A DNA stretch of 64,000 nt, taken from NCBI GenBank assembly GCA_019353055.1, contig JABAHL010000004.1:1-64000 (forward strand). The letters are read 5' to 3'. Positions 33,983 to 43,134 of this stretch are shown here, piece after piece. Origin of the DNA: Faucicola osloensis_C. Lineage in GTDB: Bacteria > Pseudomonadota > Gammaproteobacteria > Pseudomonadales > Moraxellaceae. Position 1 is the stretch's first letter; the number at the start of each line of letters is the position of its first letter. The notes beneath the pieces are model-generated. The model made no database searches. It was not told the origin of the DNA and saw only the letters and a program-made list of their open reading frames with translations. Both the position numbers and the translations under genes were made by a program.

Positions 33983-34014
33983 AGCTAATTTACCCTTGAG
34001 CTAGTTTACCCTTG
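33983..34014 (+). repeat. 16-bp tandem duplication between purM and purN
   Basis: AGCTAATTTACCCTTG (33983-33998) is repeated with one mismatch at 33999-34014, about 55 bp after the purM stop codon. Confidence 0.7.
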
Positions 34015-34025
34015 TGTTAATTTAA

Positions 34026-34054
34026 AAGGTGCGTTTTTACGCACCTTAGTTTTT
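34026..34054 (+). terminator. Terminator between purM and purN
   Basis: AAGGTGCGT (34026-34034) pairs with ACGCACCTT (34039-34047), 4-nt loop, followed by AGTTTTT. It ends 20 bp before purN, so purN needs read-through or a promoter inside this short space. Confidence 0.8.
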
Positions 34055-34074
34055 CCAACCTATTTGCTATCCTT

Positions 34075-34779
34075 ATGAAGTTGAACATGACAAACCCTAC
34101 CCCGTTAAAAATTGCCGTCCTCGTCTCTGGCAGTGGCAGTAACCTGCAAGTATTAATTGATAAGCAGCTACAGCAACTATTGAATATTCAAATCGTGGGC
34201 GTGATTAGCAATAAAGCCGATGCCTACGCACTTGAGCGTATCCGTCTTGCCAATGAGCAGCAAGCCAATATTGCAACCGCAGTGATTGAGCGTGACGATA
34301 ACGGCAAAAAATATACCCGTGTCGGTTTTGAGCAAAAAGCCCTTGCTGTGTTAAATGAATGGCAACCTGATTTGGTGGTATTGGCAGGATTTATGCGGAT
34401 TTTAACGCCGCTGTTTATTGATGGTGTCACCAGTAAGGATGGATTAAACGTGCCCATGATAAATCTGCACCCATCACTGCTACCCAATTATAAAGGCTTA
34501 GATACGCATACCCGCGTGCTACAATCTGGGGAGCGCTATCATGGTTGCAGCGTGCATCTGGTAACGAGTGAACTCGATGCAGGGGAAGTCATCGCCCAAG
34601 CAGTAACCTGCGTTAACGCGGCTGAGAATGCTAGCCAATTACAGCAGCGCGTTCATGCGATGGAGCACCAATTGCTGCCTATGGTGGTGGGGTTATTTAC
34701 TGAGCGGATTGTTTCGCTGAAAAATAACCAACTAAGTAACCGCCTTGGACTCAATTTGCCTATCAAGTTATGGCTATAG
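34075..34779 (+). CDS. purN: Phosphoribosylglycinamide formyltransferase
   Basis: A 234-residue enzyme that formylates GAR with 10-formyl-THF, step three of purine synthesis. Features: the phosphate loop VSGSGSNLQ, catalytic Asn/His in INLHPSLLPNYKG, and the catalytic Asp in CSVHLVTSELDAGEVI. The start may be ATG 34075 or ATG 34087 (MTNPTPLK); neither has a strong ribosome site. A SAM-like insertion is absent, and the C-terminus is about 20 residues longer than in E. coli PurN. The stop codon lies inside a 17-bp tandem duplication (34768-34801). Confidence 0.95.
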   Translation: MKLNMTNPTPLKIAVLVSGSGSNLQVLIDKQLQQLLNIQIVGVISNKADAYALERIRLANEQQANIATAVIERDDNGKKYTRVGFEQKALAVLNEWQPDLVVLAGFMRILTPLFIDGVTSKDGLNVPMINLHPSLLPNYKGLDTHTRVLQSGERYHGCSVHLVTSELDAGEVIAQAVTCVNAAENASQLQQRVHAMEHQLLPMVVGLFTERIVSLKNNQLSNRLGLNLPIKLWL

Positions 34780-34801
34780 TCAAATTATGGCTATAGTCAA
34801 A
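34768..34801 (+). repeat. 17-bp tandem duplication spanning the purN stop codon
   Basis: TTATGGCTATAGTCAAA occurs at 34768-34784 and again, perfectly, at 34785-34801. The purN stop TAG (34777-34779) is inside the first copy. Confidence 0.9.
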
Positions 34802-34836
34802 AAAAACGCCTACAATCAAATTTAGGCGTTTTTTTA
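34801..34836 (+). terminator. Bidirectional terminator between purN and ubiA
   Basis: AAAAAACGCCTA (34801-34812) pairs with TAGGCGTTTTTT (34823-34834), 10-nt loop. It serves the two convergent genes. Confidence 0.88.
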
Positions 34837-34849
34837 TGTTTATCACAGT

Positions 34850-35761
34850 TTATCCTCGAAGCGTGGATACACTCAATATCACGATTAGCAAAAATACATA
34901 GCGCCCTACCCACACGTTATCTAAAAATGCGTTAAAGCAAAGCTTACGGTCATAGGTGAGACATTGTTTATTTTGCCGGTAAAACATGGCAACGATAGGT
35001 AGCAGCGCCAATACTGAAAGCGCGCCAAAATAATGCCAAAACACGCCCGCCAAACCGAGCAAAAATACCCCTTGAAGTAGGCTAATTATCAACACATCGT
35101 GTTTACCAAATAAAATCGCGGTGGATTTGACCCCAATTTTTAAATCATCCTCACGATCTGCCATCGCATATTGGGTATCATACGCCACCGTCCAGCACAT
35201 ATAGCCGACAAACAGCAGCCAACACCAAATATCAACCTCGGTCTGCCCCGTTAATACTTGCGATACCGCAACATACGCCATCGGAATCGCCCAGCCAAAA
35301 GCCGCCGCCAAAAACAGTTGCGGCAAATGGGTAAAGCGTTTCATAAACGGATAGATAAACGCCAGCGCCACCGCGCCAAATGACCAAATAAAAACCTGCA
35401 CGGGCAAAAATACCAATAGCGATGCACTCACCCAAGATAAAATTAAAAACGTCCAAACCGCTTCTTTACCCGTCAAGCGCCCATCCGCCAGCGGTCTACC
35501 TTTGGTTCGCGACACATGCCCATCGACTTTTCTATCAGCAAAGTCATTGATGGCACAGCCTGCCGCTCGCATCAACACCGCACCCACCGCAAAGATTGCC
35601 ACCACATGCCAAGGGGGGAATTGCTCAAATCCTTTTGCCGCCAAAAACACCGCCCATAAAGTCGACCAAAACACCAGCTCAATGCCCACAGGCTTATCAA
35701 ATCGGGTCAAGTGAATATAGGCTTGTAGCTTATCTTTAAAAGACAGAGTGTGTGTAGTCAT
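34850..35761 (-). CDS. ubiA: 4-hydroxybenzoate polyprenyltransferase
   Basis: A 303-residue integral membrane enzyme that prenylates 4-hydroxybenzoate in ubiquinone synthesis. About eight membrane helices. The first Asp-rich motif is NDFADRKVDGHVSRTKGRPLADG and the second is DTQYAMADREDD, both binding Mg-diphosphate. ATG 35761 (MTTHTLSF) is chosen over an in-frame TTG eight codons upstream. No ubiC neighbour. It lies 108 bp downstream of the bioC-like gene on the same strand. Confidence 0.95.
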   Translation of the reverse strand: MTTHTLSFKDKLQAYIHLTRFDKPVGIELVFWSTLWAVFLAAKGFEQFPPWHVVAIFAVGAVLMRAAGCAINDFADRKVDGHVSRTKGRPLADGRLTGKEAVWTFLILSWVSASLLVFLPVQVFIWSFGAVALAFIYPFMKRFTHLPQLFLAAAFGWAIPMAYVAVSQVLTGQTEVDIWCWLLFVGYMCWTVAYDTQYAMADREDDLKIGVKSTAILFGKHDVLIISLLQGVFLLGLAGVFWHYFGALSVLALLPIVAMFYRQNKQCLTYDRKLCFNAFLDNVWVGRYVFLLIVILSVSTLRG

Positions 35762-35869
35762 AGCATGTTTAATTAAACTAATCAAAAAGGAATAGAAGGT
35801 TGATGCTAGCGTGGCTAACCAATAGTGTAACGCTAAATGTTAGCCAAATCGTCGATAAATTTGTTACCC

Positions 35870-36694
35870 TTACAGCTGTAAGCCAATCATCAGCAGCTCA
35901 TAATCCAGCCCAATCGGCGATGGGTCTTGCAGATAGCGTCTAAATACCGCCGTATCGATGCGGTCTTTGCCAGAGACGGCACCGCCCATTTGCTTGAGAT
36001 TTTTTAACAGACTTTTTAAATTGTCATAAGAAACAGCAAACGATTGCTCGGTGTGATACATTAGCGTGCCTTGGCGCTGTTGCTGCAAGGTCTCTATCGC
36101 CGCTAGCCAAGCGTGACTGGGTAAAAAATCAAACACAGGCAACTTGGGAAAGCGCTGACGGACCTCATGAAAAGAGCCTGCCACCGGAATCGCCAAATGC
36201 AGCTGACCTTTGGTTTTGACGATGCGCCCAAGCTCTGCGATAACGCTTGGCGACGTCCAATGAAGGGCAAAACTACTCATCACCAAATCGGCAGATTGAT
36301 TTGCCAATGCCATATTTGTCATATTGGCGCAAAGCGCTTGGCTGTGCAGCGTCATTGGGGAAGTTGGTAGCGATGAGACTGGGCTAGATGACTGCGGCAT
36401 CGGCAAAAGATGCGCGACTCGCTGTTGCCATATTGCAAGCATACTGGCAGCAGTATCGACGCCATATAACTGAGCGGAAGCTAACGCCGCGTTTTGTAAA
36501 AACTTTGACATCACCGCCTCAGTCAATTTTCCTGTGCCACAGCCCACATCCACCACACACATATCGGTTACGCCGGTATGGCAACGCACAATGAGCTGCG
36601 CCAAGTGCTCTGCCACCTGCGATTGAATCGGCGTGGCGGCATCGTATGAGGTGGCAAATTGTTCAAAAACAGGGGTGACAGTACAGGACATCAT
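35870..36694 (-). CDS. bioC: Putative malonyl-ACP O-methyltransferase BioC
   Basis: A 274-residue class I methyltransferase. The opening FEQFATSYDAATPIQSQVAEHL resembles the BioC N-terminus (F..AA..Y....Q..VA..L). Motif I is VVDVGCGTGKLTEAV, and SSFALHWTSP matches the BioC SNLALQW segment. BioC methylates malonyl-ACP so that fatty acid synthesis can build pimeloyl-ACP for biotin. No other bio genes are adjacent, so the assignment is moderate. A Ser/Pro-rich insertion of about 20 residues (about 98-118) is unusual. Another small-molecule methyltransferase is the alternative. Confidence 0.65.
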   Translation of the reverse strand: MMSCTVTPVFEQFATSYDAATPIQSQVAEHLAQLIVRCHTGVTDMCVVDVGCGTGKLTEAVMSKFLQNAALASAQLYGVDTAASMLAIWQQRVAHLLPMPQSSSPVSSLPTSPMTLHSQALCANMTNMALANQSADLVMSSFALHWTSPSVIAELGRIVKTKGQLHLAIPVAGSFHEVRQRFPKLPVFDFLPSHAWLAAIETLQQQRQGTLMYHTEQSFAVSYDNLKSLLKNLKQMGGAVSGKDRIDTAVFRRYLQDPSPIGLDYELLMIGLQL

Positions 36695-37007
36695 CGACTA
36701 AAACAACAAATTAATCAACTTTAACACTATTAATCAGCCCTGCATAGTCATAATCGTCTTGTGTGAGCAAATCAACCCCGCAAGGCAAATTGCCTATCCA
36801 ATTAACTTTAATACATTGACTTTAAATCCCTAAAAACAGTAAGAATTATAGCATTTTATTGACGAGATTGAGGGCATTTTTGCCCAAATCCATGTTAACT
36901 AAATTATGCTCAAATTTGTTTTTAGTGGTATCATACCAAGCAATTTTTTAGGCAAAATTTGTGTGCTTTAAGCGCATGATTGCTGCCAACGCTAAAGGCA
37001 ATTTGTT
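36695..37007. other. Divergent gap between the bioC-like gene and tsaB
   Basis: A 313-bp AT-rich gap holding the promoters of both genes. No hexamer pair or BirA-type operator could be recognised. No small gene is apparent. Confidence 0.45.
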
Positions 37008-37679
37008 ATGATTTTGGCACTTGAAAGTGTGTTTGACCAATGCTCGGTGGCATTCGTGGATTTAGCAGGTAATGTGGTCGCTGAACAGACCCTTACGGGA
37101 AATCGTCTGCAAACCCAGCAAATTTTGCCGATGATACACGCGCTGATGACGGCATCATCGATTGATTGGTCACAACTGACTGCGATTGCTTTTAACCGAG
37201 GACCCGGAGCTTTTAGTGGCATACGCATTAATACGGCGGTAGCGCAAGCCATCGCCTTTGCCCATGATTTGCCTTGTTTGCCGGTATCAAGCCTGCAAGC
37301 TATCGCCCAATCGGCATTTGAACTACACCAACGCCCCCACGTATTGGCGCTGACAGATGCCCGCATGAACCAAGTATACGCAGGTGAATACGCCATGAGT
37401 GATGGTATCATGCAGCTGGTGGCAGGCGCTACTGAGCATTTGCTTGATTATGACAGTGTGATAGACAAAGACTTAGCCTTAGTAGGAAATGGCGCAACCT
37501 TGGTCAATGCGCAGTTAGCTCAAGCCATCTTTGCCGATATTCGCCCCTCAGCGGTTATCATTGCCAAACTTGGGTTAGCCTTGTATCAGCAGCAGCAATC
37601 TGTCCCTGCTGAGCTGGCGTTGCCAGTTTATTTAAGAAATAATGCGTGGAAAACGCTCGCCGAACAACAAAAGGCTTAA
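37008..37679 (+). CDS. tsaB: tRNA threonylcarbamoyladenosine protein TsaB
   Basis: A 223-residue partner of TsaD and TsaE in making t6A37 on ANN-decoding tRNAs. It has the ASKHA fold: ILALESVFDQCSVAF at the N-terminus, the FNRGPGAFSGIRI segment, and ALTDARMNQVYAGEY. The first metal-binding residues of TsaD are absent, as expected of TsaB. Length is normal. uppP follows 112 bp downstream on the same strand. Confidence 0.93.
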   Translation: MILALESVFDQCSVAFVDLAGNVVAEQTLTGNRLQTQQILPMIHALMTASSIDWSQLTAIAFNRGPGAFSGIRINTAVAQAIAFAHDLPCLPVSSLQAIAQSAFELHQRPHVLALTDARMNQVYAGEYAMSDGIMQLVAGATEHLLDYDSVIDKDLALVGNGATLVNAQLAQAIFADIRPSAVIIAKLGLALYQQQQSVPAELALPVYLRNNAWKTLAEQQKA

Positions 37680-37791
37680 GTTGTCGGCTGATTACTCATA
37701 TTGTGTTAAGTTTGACTCGCTACCCTTTAGCTTGTGATAAGCGCAAAATTTTTAGCTTTGACTGTTAATCACTAACATTGTTGGATACGTT

Positions 37792-38628
37792 ATGGATCTT
37801 ATTTTGATTTTTAAAGCCATCATCATGGGCATGGTTGAGGGCATTACCGAATTTTTACCGATTTCAAGTACTGGGCATTTAATTCTTGCCGACTCTCTGT
37901 TAAATTTTTGGACCAAAGACAAAGCTGATTTATTTATCGTCGTCATTCAGCTGGGTGCGATTTCAGCGGTAATTTATTTGTACTGGGGGCGGCTATGGCG
38001 TGCCTTGATGGGACTTATCACGGGTAAAGACCCTGAGCGTAAAAACCCGCGTCAACTGGGCATCTCGCTGATTATTTCCACCATCCCGATTATGCTGATA
38101 GGTTTGATGTTTGATAAAGCGTTAAAAGCGGCGTTGTTTAACCCAACCGTGGTGGCAATCTCATTGATTGTCGGTGGTTTGATTATCTTTTGGGCGGAGC
38201 GCCAACAACACAAACATACGGTCAAATATGCCGAAGCGGAAGATATTGATATTAAAACGGCGATTATCATTGGTTTGATTCAATGTCTTGCCTTGATTCC
38301 TGGTACTTCTCGCTCAGGGTCTACCATTATCGGTTCCCTATTTTTGGGGGTATCACGTAAAGCATCTGCGGAGTATTCTTTCTTCTTAGGGATTCCTGTG
38401 TTAGTGGGTGCTGGGCTACTAGACCTGACCAAAAACCATCATATTTTGACCAGCGCTGAAGACTGGACCATCATGGCAGTGGGTGTGGTGGTCTCATTTA
38501 TTTTTGCCATGATTTTCATCAAATGGTTGGTTAACTGGGTCAGTACCCGTGATTTTACGATTTTTGCTTGGTGGCGCATCGTGGTAGGCATACTGGTACT
38601 CATCGCTGGTATGCTGGGCTATATTTAA
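37792..38628 (+). CDS. uppP: Undecaprenyl-diphosphatase UppP
   Basis: A 278-residue membrane phosphatase that recycles undecaprenyl diphosphate for peptidoglycan export; overproduction gives bacitracin resistance (old name BacA). The ExxxE motif is Glu16-Glu20 in EGITEFLPISSTGHL, and the P-loop-like motif is PGTSRSGST. About eight membrane helices. Length is standard. rsmJ begins six bases after its stop codon, indicating co-transcription. Confidence 0.96.
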   Translation: MDLILIFKAIIMGMVEGITEFLPISSTGHLILADSLLNFWTKDKADLFIVVIQLGAISAVIYLYWGRLWRALMGLITGKDPERKNPRQLGISLIISTIPIMLIGLMFDKALKAALFNPTVVAISLIVGGLIIFWAERQQHKHTVKYAEAEDIDIKTAIIIGLIQCLALIPGTSRSGSTIIGSLFLGVSRKASAEYSFFLGIPVLVGAGLLDLTKNHHILTSAEDWTIMAVGVVVSFIFAMIFIKWLVNWVSTRDFTIFAWWRIVVGILVLIAGMLGYI

Positions 38629-38634
38629 ATCCCT

Positions 38635-39435
38635 ATGCTACCTCATCAATCAATCCAACTGTATTATGCTGACACTTTGCCAAGCGAGCAGCGTTTGGCA
38701 AACGTTGAAACCATACTCACTCCTTTATCCGTCAATTTACAACCACAAAAGATTACTAGCAAAGTAACTCAAAAATGGCTGAAATCCGTCGATGATAACA
38801 GTGTGCTGATTGATGAGGTAGGCGATGTTTTTGTCATCGCAGCTGGCATGAAAGTTAGCCCAAATTGGCAAAGCCTACAACAGCGTGTGGTCAAAGCGGG
38901 CAAAAAAACTGAACTGCTACTCAAAGCCATGCAGCTACAAACTAACATGACTGTCATTGATGCGACGGCAGGATTTGGGCATGATAGCTTAATCTTGGCA
39001 AGTACGGGCGCCAGTGTGACTTTGCTTGAACAGCAGCCACTCATGTTTTTGCTACTGCAACTAGAACAGCAAAAAATGGTGCAGCATCGCAACTGGCAAA
39101 AATTGATGAATCGATTGACGATTTATCATGGCGATGCGATAGAGTTGCTGGCTAAGTTGCCAAAAGTCGACCGTGTCTATCTAGACCCTATGTTTCCCGC
39201 TGATAGCTATAAATCGGCGGTAAATAAACATATGCAGGTGTTGCATACTGTAACGACCCCGCCATCGATTGCGCAAGCACAACAATTATTGTCGGCGGCG
39301 TTGGCGCAAATAACCCCACAGGGTATGGTGGTAGTCAAACGACCTAAATCAGCGCCTTTTCTTGCAGACCAATCACCCAACCTAAGCCTATCAAATGATA
39401 TCGTGCGTTTTGATAATTATTTGAACAGCATTTAG
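38635..39435 (+). CDS. rsmJ: 16S rRNA (guanine1516-N2)-methyltransferase RsmJ
   Basis: A 266-residue methyltransferase that modifies G1516 in the 30S subunit. The SAM motif is IDATAGFGHDS and the catalytic-region motif is VYLDPMFPA, both typical of RsmJ (YhiQ). The N-terminal 100 residues form the usual variable domain. It directly follows uppP. A strong terminator ends the unit. Confidence 0.88.
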   Translation: MLPHQSIQLYYADTLPSEQRLANVETILTPLSVNLQPQKITSKVTQKWLKSVDDNSVLIDEVGDVFVIAAGMKVSPNWQSLQQRVVKAGKKTELLLKAMQLQTNMTVIDATAGFGHDSLILASTGASVTLLEQQPLMFLLLQLEQQKMVQHRNWQKLMNRLTIYHGDAIELLAKLPKVDRVYLDPMFPADSYKSAVNKHMQVLHTVTTPPSIAQAQQLLSAALAQITPQGMVVVKRPKSAPFLADQSPNLSLSNDIVRFDNYLNSI

Positions 39436-39461
39436 TTTAAGCAGCGTTTAGATGAAGTGTT

Positions 39462-39492
39462 AAAAAAAGCTGATGAGTATCAGCTTTTTTTG
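39462..39492 (+). terminator. Terminator after rsmJ
   Basis: AAAAAAGCTGAT pairs with ATCAGCTTTTTT around a 4-nt loop (about 39463-39490). Bidirectional; also just past the convergent lipoprotein gene. Confidence 0.88.
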
Positions 39493-39504
39493 TGGGTCTG
39501 GTTA

Positions 39505-39930
39505 TTATTGACCAACCTTTTGGTTACCGACGGCAGGCGCTGCATCGTCAGTGGCTTTGGGTGCATTGGGCGAGGCAGGGGCATTATCAATCACGGTATC
39601 ATTTTCCGTAATCTTATCCATGGCTGAATTATCCGCGCCGCCATCTTCTGCTGATTCTGCTTCGATACTACTCGCTGGCATCGCATCTACAGTGGTCGCC
39701 GCGCCACTGGCGCTGGTAGCGTCAGGACCGGCATCTACGGTGGCATTGGCTTCGGTCACAGCGGCGCTATTTTTTTCATCGGCAGGCGCAGCGGACATTG
39801 GTACGGCTTGTGATTCTGCCGCTGACGCTGCGGCGGCGTTGTCTGTGCTGTCTGTCTTTTTATCACAAGCTGTCAACGTAAGCGCCGATACTAAACTCAG
39901 CATGGTGATTTTTGCTAGTGTGTTTTGCAT
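39505..39930 (-). CDS. Ala/Asp-rich lipoprotein
   Basis: A 141-residue lipoprotein of unknown function. The signal peptide ends in LTLTAC (lipidated Cys at about 22), followed by DKK. The mature part is almost wholly low-complexity Ala, Asp, Ser, Glu, Thr and Pro, strongly acidic and probably disordered. No domain is recognisable. The frame's opposite strand is also open for 142 codons, a side effect of the GC-biased repeats. ATG 39930 is preceded by AGGAAT. Confidence 0.75.
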   Translation of the reverse strand: MQNTLAKITMLSLVSALTLTACDKKTDSTDNAAAASAAESQAVPMSAAPADEKNSAAVTEANATVDAGPDATSASGAATTVDAMPASSIEAESAEDGGADNSAMDKITENDTVIDNAPASPNAPKATDDAAPAVGNQKVGQ

Positions 39931-40045
39931 GGGTATTCCTCTACTATCAATAAATCGCTCAATCCGACAACGTACTTGATAGCCTATATAGTAAAAATTG
40001 CTGAAGCCATGATGCGGCTAATTCAAAGATGATAATGATATCACC

Positions 40046-42856
40046 TTAAATTTTACCATGGCACTGCTTGTATTTTAACCCCGAACCACATGGACAAGGG
40101 GCATTTCGGCTAATCGCTAAGTTGGCATACGGATTGTCACCATTTTCAGCTATCTCTGGACTCGCGGTTGCTGCTGCTGAGCCGCTTAGACCAAATGAAT
40201 ACGTGGCTCGCGTGCGTTGCTGGCTGTTACGCGCAATCATGTCTTCATCGTCACTCAGCTCACCGGTCACACCATTCATTTCTTGGTGCTCAAAATGCAG
40301 GCGCATCATCTCGGCTTGTTCACGTTGCTGGCGCTCAAGCTCAGCGATTTCTTCTGGCGTTGGGATATGCACACGCGCTAAATCTTGCACGGTTTCAGAC
40401 TTGATAGCACCGAGCATACTTTGGAACAATGAGAAAGATTCAGATTTATATTCTTGCTCAGGATTTTTTTGCGCATACCCTCGCAGATGGATACCTTTAC
40501 GCAGCTGATCCATTTGGTTTAAATGTTCTTTCCAATGCTTATCTAGGCTAGATAGCATAAAGTGACGCTCAAGTTGGGCGGCATTTTCTTCACCCATTTG
40601 CTCACGGCGAGCGCGGTAGTTGAGTAACGCAGCCTCAATGATTTTTTGACGCAAACCTTCTTCATCCAAACGACGATCGGCATCTAGCCAGTCATTGATT
40701 GGCATATGAATACGAAACTCACTTTCAAGCTCGTCTTCAAGCCCATCAATGTCCCATTGGTCATCAATCGAACCGGGTGGCACGAACTGGTCAATCAAGG
40801 CATTGTACACATCGTAGTGCATCGCTTCGATACCTGCTTGTAGATTACTTTGGGCAAGCAGTTCATCGCGCTGTTTATAGATAACCTTACGTTGTTCGTT
40901 AGCAACGTCATCGTACTTGAGTAGACTTTTACGGGCATCAAAGTCGCGGTTTTCCACTTTCCTTTGGGCGTTTTCAATCGAGCGTGATACCATTTTGTGC
41001 TCAATGGCTTCGTCTTCTTTTAGCCCCATGGCGCGCATCATATTCACCACGCGATCGCCAGCGAAAATCCGCATCAAGTCATCTTCAAGCGACAAGAAAA
41101 AGCGTGATTCCCCCGGGTCACCTTGACGACCCGCACGACCGCGCAATTGGTTATCAATACGGCGCGATTCGTGACGCTCAGAACCGATGATATGTAAACC
41201 ACCCGCTTCCAGCACTTGTTGGTTTCGCACTTGCCATTCGGCATGGGCTTGCTCTTTCATTTCAGGGGTGACGTTGTCGATTTTGGCGAGCTCGGCTTGC
41301 CAGTTACCCCCCAAGATAATATCGGTACCGCGACCTGCCATGTTGGTGGCAATAGTGACCGCATTAGGCCTACCTGCTTGCGCGATAATATCGGCTTCAC
41401 GCTCGTGCTGTTTGGCATTAAGGACGTTATGTTGAATGCCTTCTTGCGTCAACAACTCTGAAAGCACTTCACTGGCTTCAATGGTTGCCGTTCCCACCAA
41501 AATTGGCGCCTTTTTTTCTTGAATACGTTTGATTTCGCGGATGATGCCTTGGTATTTGCCCATTTTACTTAGGAAAATTTGGTCATCAAGGTCGATACGC
41601 TGAATCGGTTTGTGGGTTGGGATAATCACCACATCTAAATCGTAAGTTTGTTTAAACTCCGCAGCTTCGGTATCGGCTGTACCTGTCATGCCTGAGAGTT
41701 TGTCATACAGACGGAAATAATTTTGGAATGTCGTGGTGGCGAGTGTTTGGTTTTCGGCTTGAATTTCGACCTGTTCTTTGGCTTCAACCGCTTGGTGCAA
41801 ACCTTCTGACCAGCGGCGACCGGGCATGGTACGCCCTGTGTTTTCATCGACAATGATGACTTCGCCTTCATGCACGATATAGTGAATATTTTTAACAAAT
41901 AAATGGTGCGCACGAATCGCGGCTTGAACGTGGGCTAGTAGTGGCAAGCGCGTTGGGCTATATAGGCTCTCGTTTTCGCCAAGCTCGCCTTTTTCCACCA
42001 AAAATTTTTCGATTTTCTCGTAGCCTTTTTCGCTGATTTCGATTTGACGATTTTTTTCATCAATCCAAAAATCCTGCTCACAGTTTTCGCGGTTGCCTTC
42101 TTCGGTTTCTGAGCGTTTGAGGCGTGGGATGATGGTGTCAATCAGCCTGTACATAGCCGATGAGTCTTCGGCTTGACCCGAGATAATCAGCGGCGTCCGC
42201 GCTTCATCAATCAAAATCGAGTCAATCTCATCGATGATACAATAGTTGAGTCCGCGCTGTTTTTTCTCATCTAGGCGAAATACCATATTGTCACGCAGGT
42301 AGTCAAAACCGAATTCGTTGTTGGTACCATAAGTAATATCTGCGGCATAGGCCTCAAATTTTTCCATCGGGTCTTGCTGTGAGTAAATCACGCCGACAGT
42401 CAAGCCCAGAAAGTCAAACAATGGGCGGTTTAGTTCGGCATCACGGCTTGCCAAGTAGTCATTGACGGTGACCACATGCACGCCTTTACCGCTAATCGCG
42501 TTGAGATATATCGCAAGCGTTGCCATCAAGGTTTTACCTTCACCCGTGCGCATCTCGGCGATTTTACCTTCGTGCAGGGTGATACCCCCGATGAGTTGTA
42601 CATCGTAGTGACGCATGCCAAGGACACGGCTTGAGGCTTCACGGCAGACCGCAAAGGCTTCAGGTAAAATGGTATCTAGGCTAGTACCCTGCTCAAATTG
42701 GGTTTTAAATTCCGCAGTTTTCTGTTTTAATGCTTCGTCAGAGAGGGGCTGGATTTTGGGTTCTAAGGCGTTGATTTTGTCGACCAACTTACGCATTCGC
42801 TTAAGTTCACGGTCGTTTTTGGTGCCGATAACCTTGCCTATCATTTTGCCTAACAT
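40046..42856 (-). CDS. secA: Preprotein translocase ATPase SecA
   Basis: A 936-residue motor that drives Sec-dependent export through SecYEG. NBD1 includes MRTGEGKTLMA (about 100-110) and VNDYLASRDAE. DEAD-like motif II is CIIDEIDSILIDEARTPLI. NBD2 includes GTATIEASE, NMAGRGTDIILGG and RIDNQLRGRAGRQGD. The C-terminal zinc-binding SecB-interaction motif is CPCGSGLKYKQCHG. Length is standard. ATG 42856 is used. It stands alone on the minus strand; no secM-like leader was recognised upstream. Confidence 0.97.
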   Translation of the reverse strand: MLGKMIGKVIGTKNDRELKRMRKLVDKINALEPKIQPLSDEALKQKTAEFKTQFEQGTSLDTILPEAFAVCREASSRVLGMRHYDVQLIGGITLHEGKIAEMRTGEGKTLMATLAIYLNAISGKGVHVVTVNDYLASRDAELNRPLFDFLGLTVGVIYSQQDPMEKFEAYAADITYGTNNEFGFDYLRDNMVFRLDEKKQRGLNYCIIDEIDSILIDEARTPLIISGQAEDSSAMYRLIDTIIPRLKRSETEEGNRENCEQDFWIDEKNRQIEISEKGYEKIEKFLVEKGELGENESLYSPTRLPLLAHVQAAIRAHHLFVKNIHYIVHEGEVIIVDENTGRTMPGRRWSEGLHQAVEAKEQVEIQAENQTLATTTFQNYFRLYDKLSGMTGTADTEAAEFKQTYDLDVVIIPTHKPIQRIDLDDQIFLSKMGKYQGIIREIKRIQEKKAPILVGTATIEASEVLSELLTQEGIQHNVLNAKQHEREADIIAQAGRPNAVTIATNMAGRGTDIILGGNWQAELAKIDNVTPEMKEQAHAEWQVRNQQVLEAGGLHIIGSERHESRRIDNQLRGRAGRQGDPGESRFFLSLEDDLMRIFAGDRVVNMMRAMGLKEDEAIEHKMVSRSIENAQRKVENRDFDARKSLLKYDDVANEQRKVIYKQRDELLAQSNLQAGIEAMHYDVYNALIDQFVPPGSIDDQWDIDGLEDELESEFRIHMPINDWLDADRRLDEEGLRQKIIEAALLNYRARREQMGEENAAQLERHFMLSSLDKHWKEHLNQMDQLRKGIHLRGYAQKNPEQEYKSESFSLFQSMLGAIKSETVQDLARVHIPTPEEIAELERQQREQAEMMRLHFEHQEMNGVTGELSDDEDMIARNSQQRTRATYSFGLSGSAAATASPEIAENGDNPYANLAISRNAPCPCGSGLKYKQCHGKI

Positions 42857-43134
42857 ACGAGGGTTTTCCTAAAGTGCTCAAATCAATAAGTGCGATGACT
42901 TTTAATACGATGACGGTTAATAAAGGTGTTCAAAATAAATTTTGCTATTATATATGGGTTTGCTTTTTTTAGATACAAGGTTATGACAGCCTGTAAGTTT
43001 GAACCGCTTGCCTGTATTACCTTTATCTTTATGAATCAATCCCCATAATTGAGCTTTATTTTCGAAATTTTCATTGTTGAAATTTTCTTGGAAGATTTTA
43101 ATGCCATCTTTGCCATTATGCTATCGAGTTTGCT

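Noticed and set aside
39551..39979. 142-codon plus-strand frame opposite the Ala/Asp-rich lipoprotein
   Set aside because: It mirrors an Ala/Asp-rich reading frame whose reverse complement is naturally open; the minus-strand frame has a proper lipobox and ribosome site.
40068..40508. 146-codon plus-strand frame opposite secA
   Set aside because: It is antisense to the strongly conserved secA C-terminus, with no family features or ribosome site.
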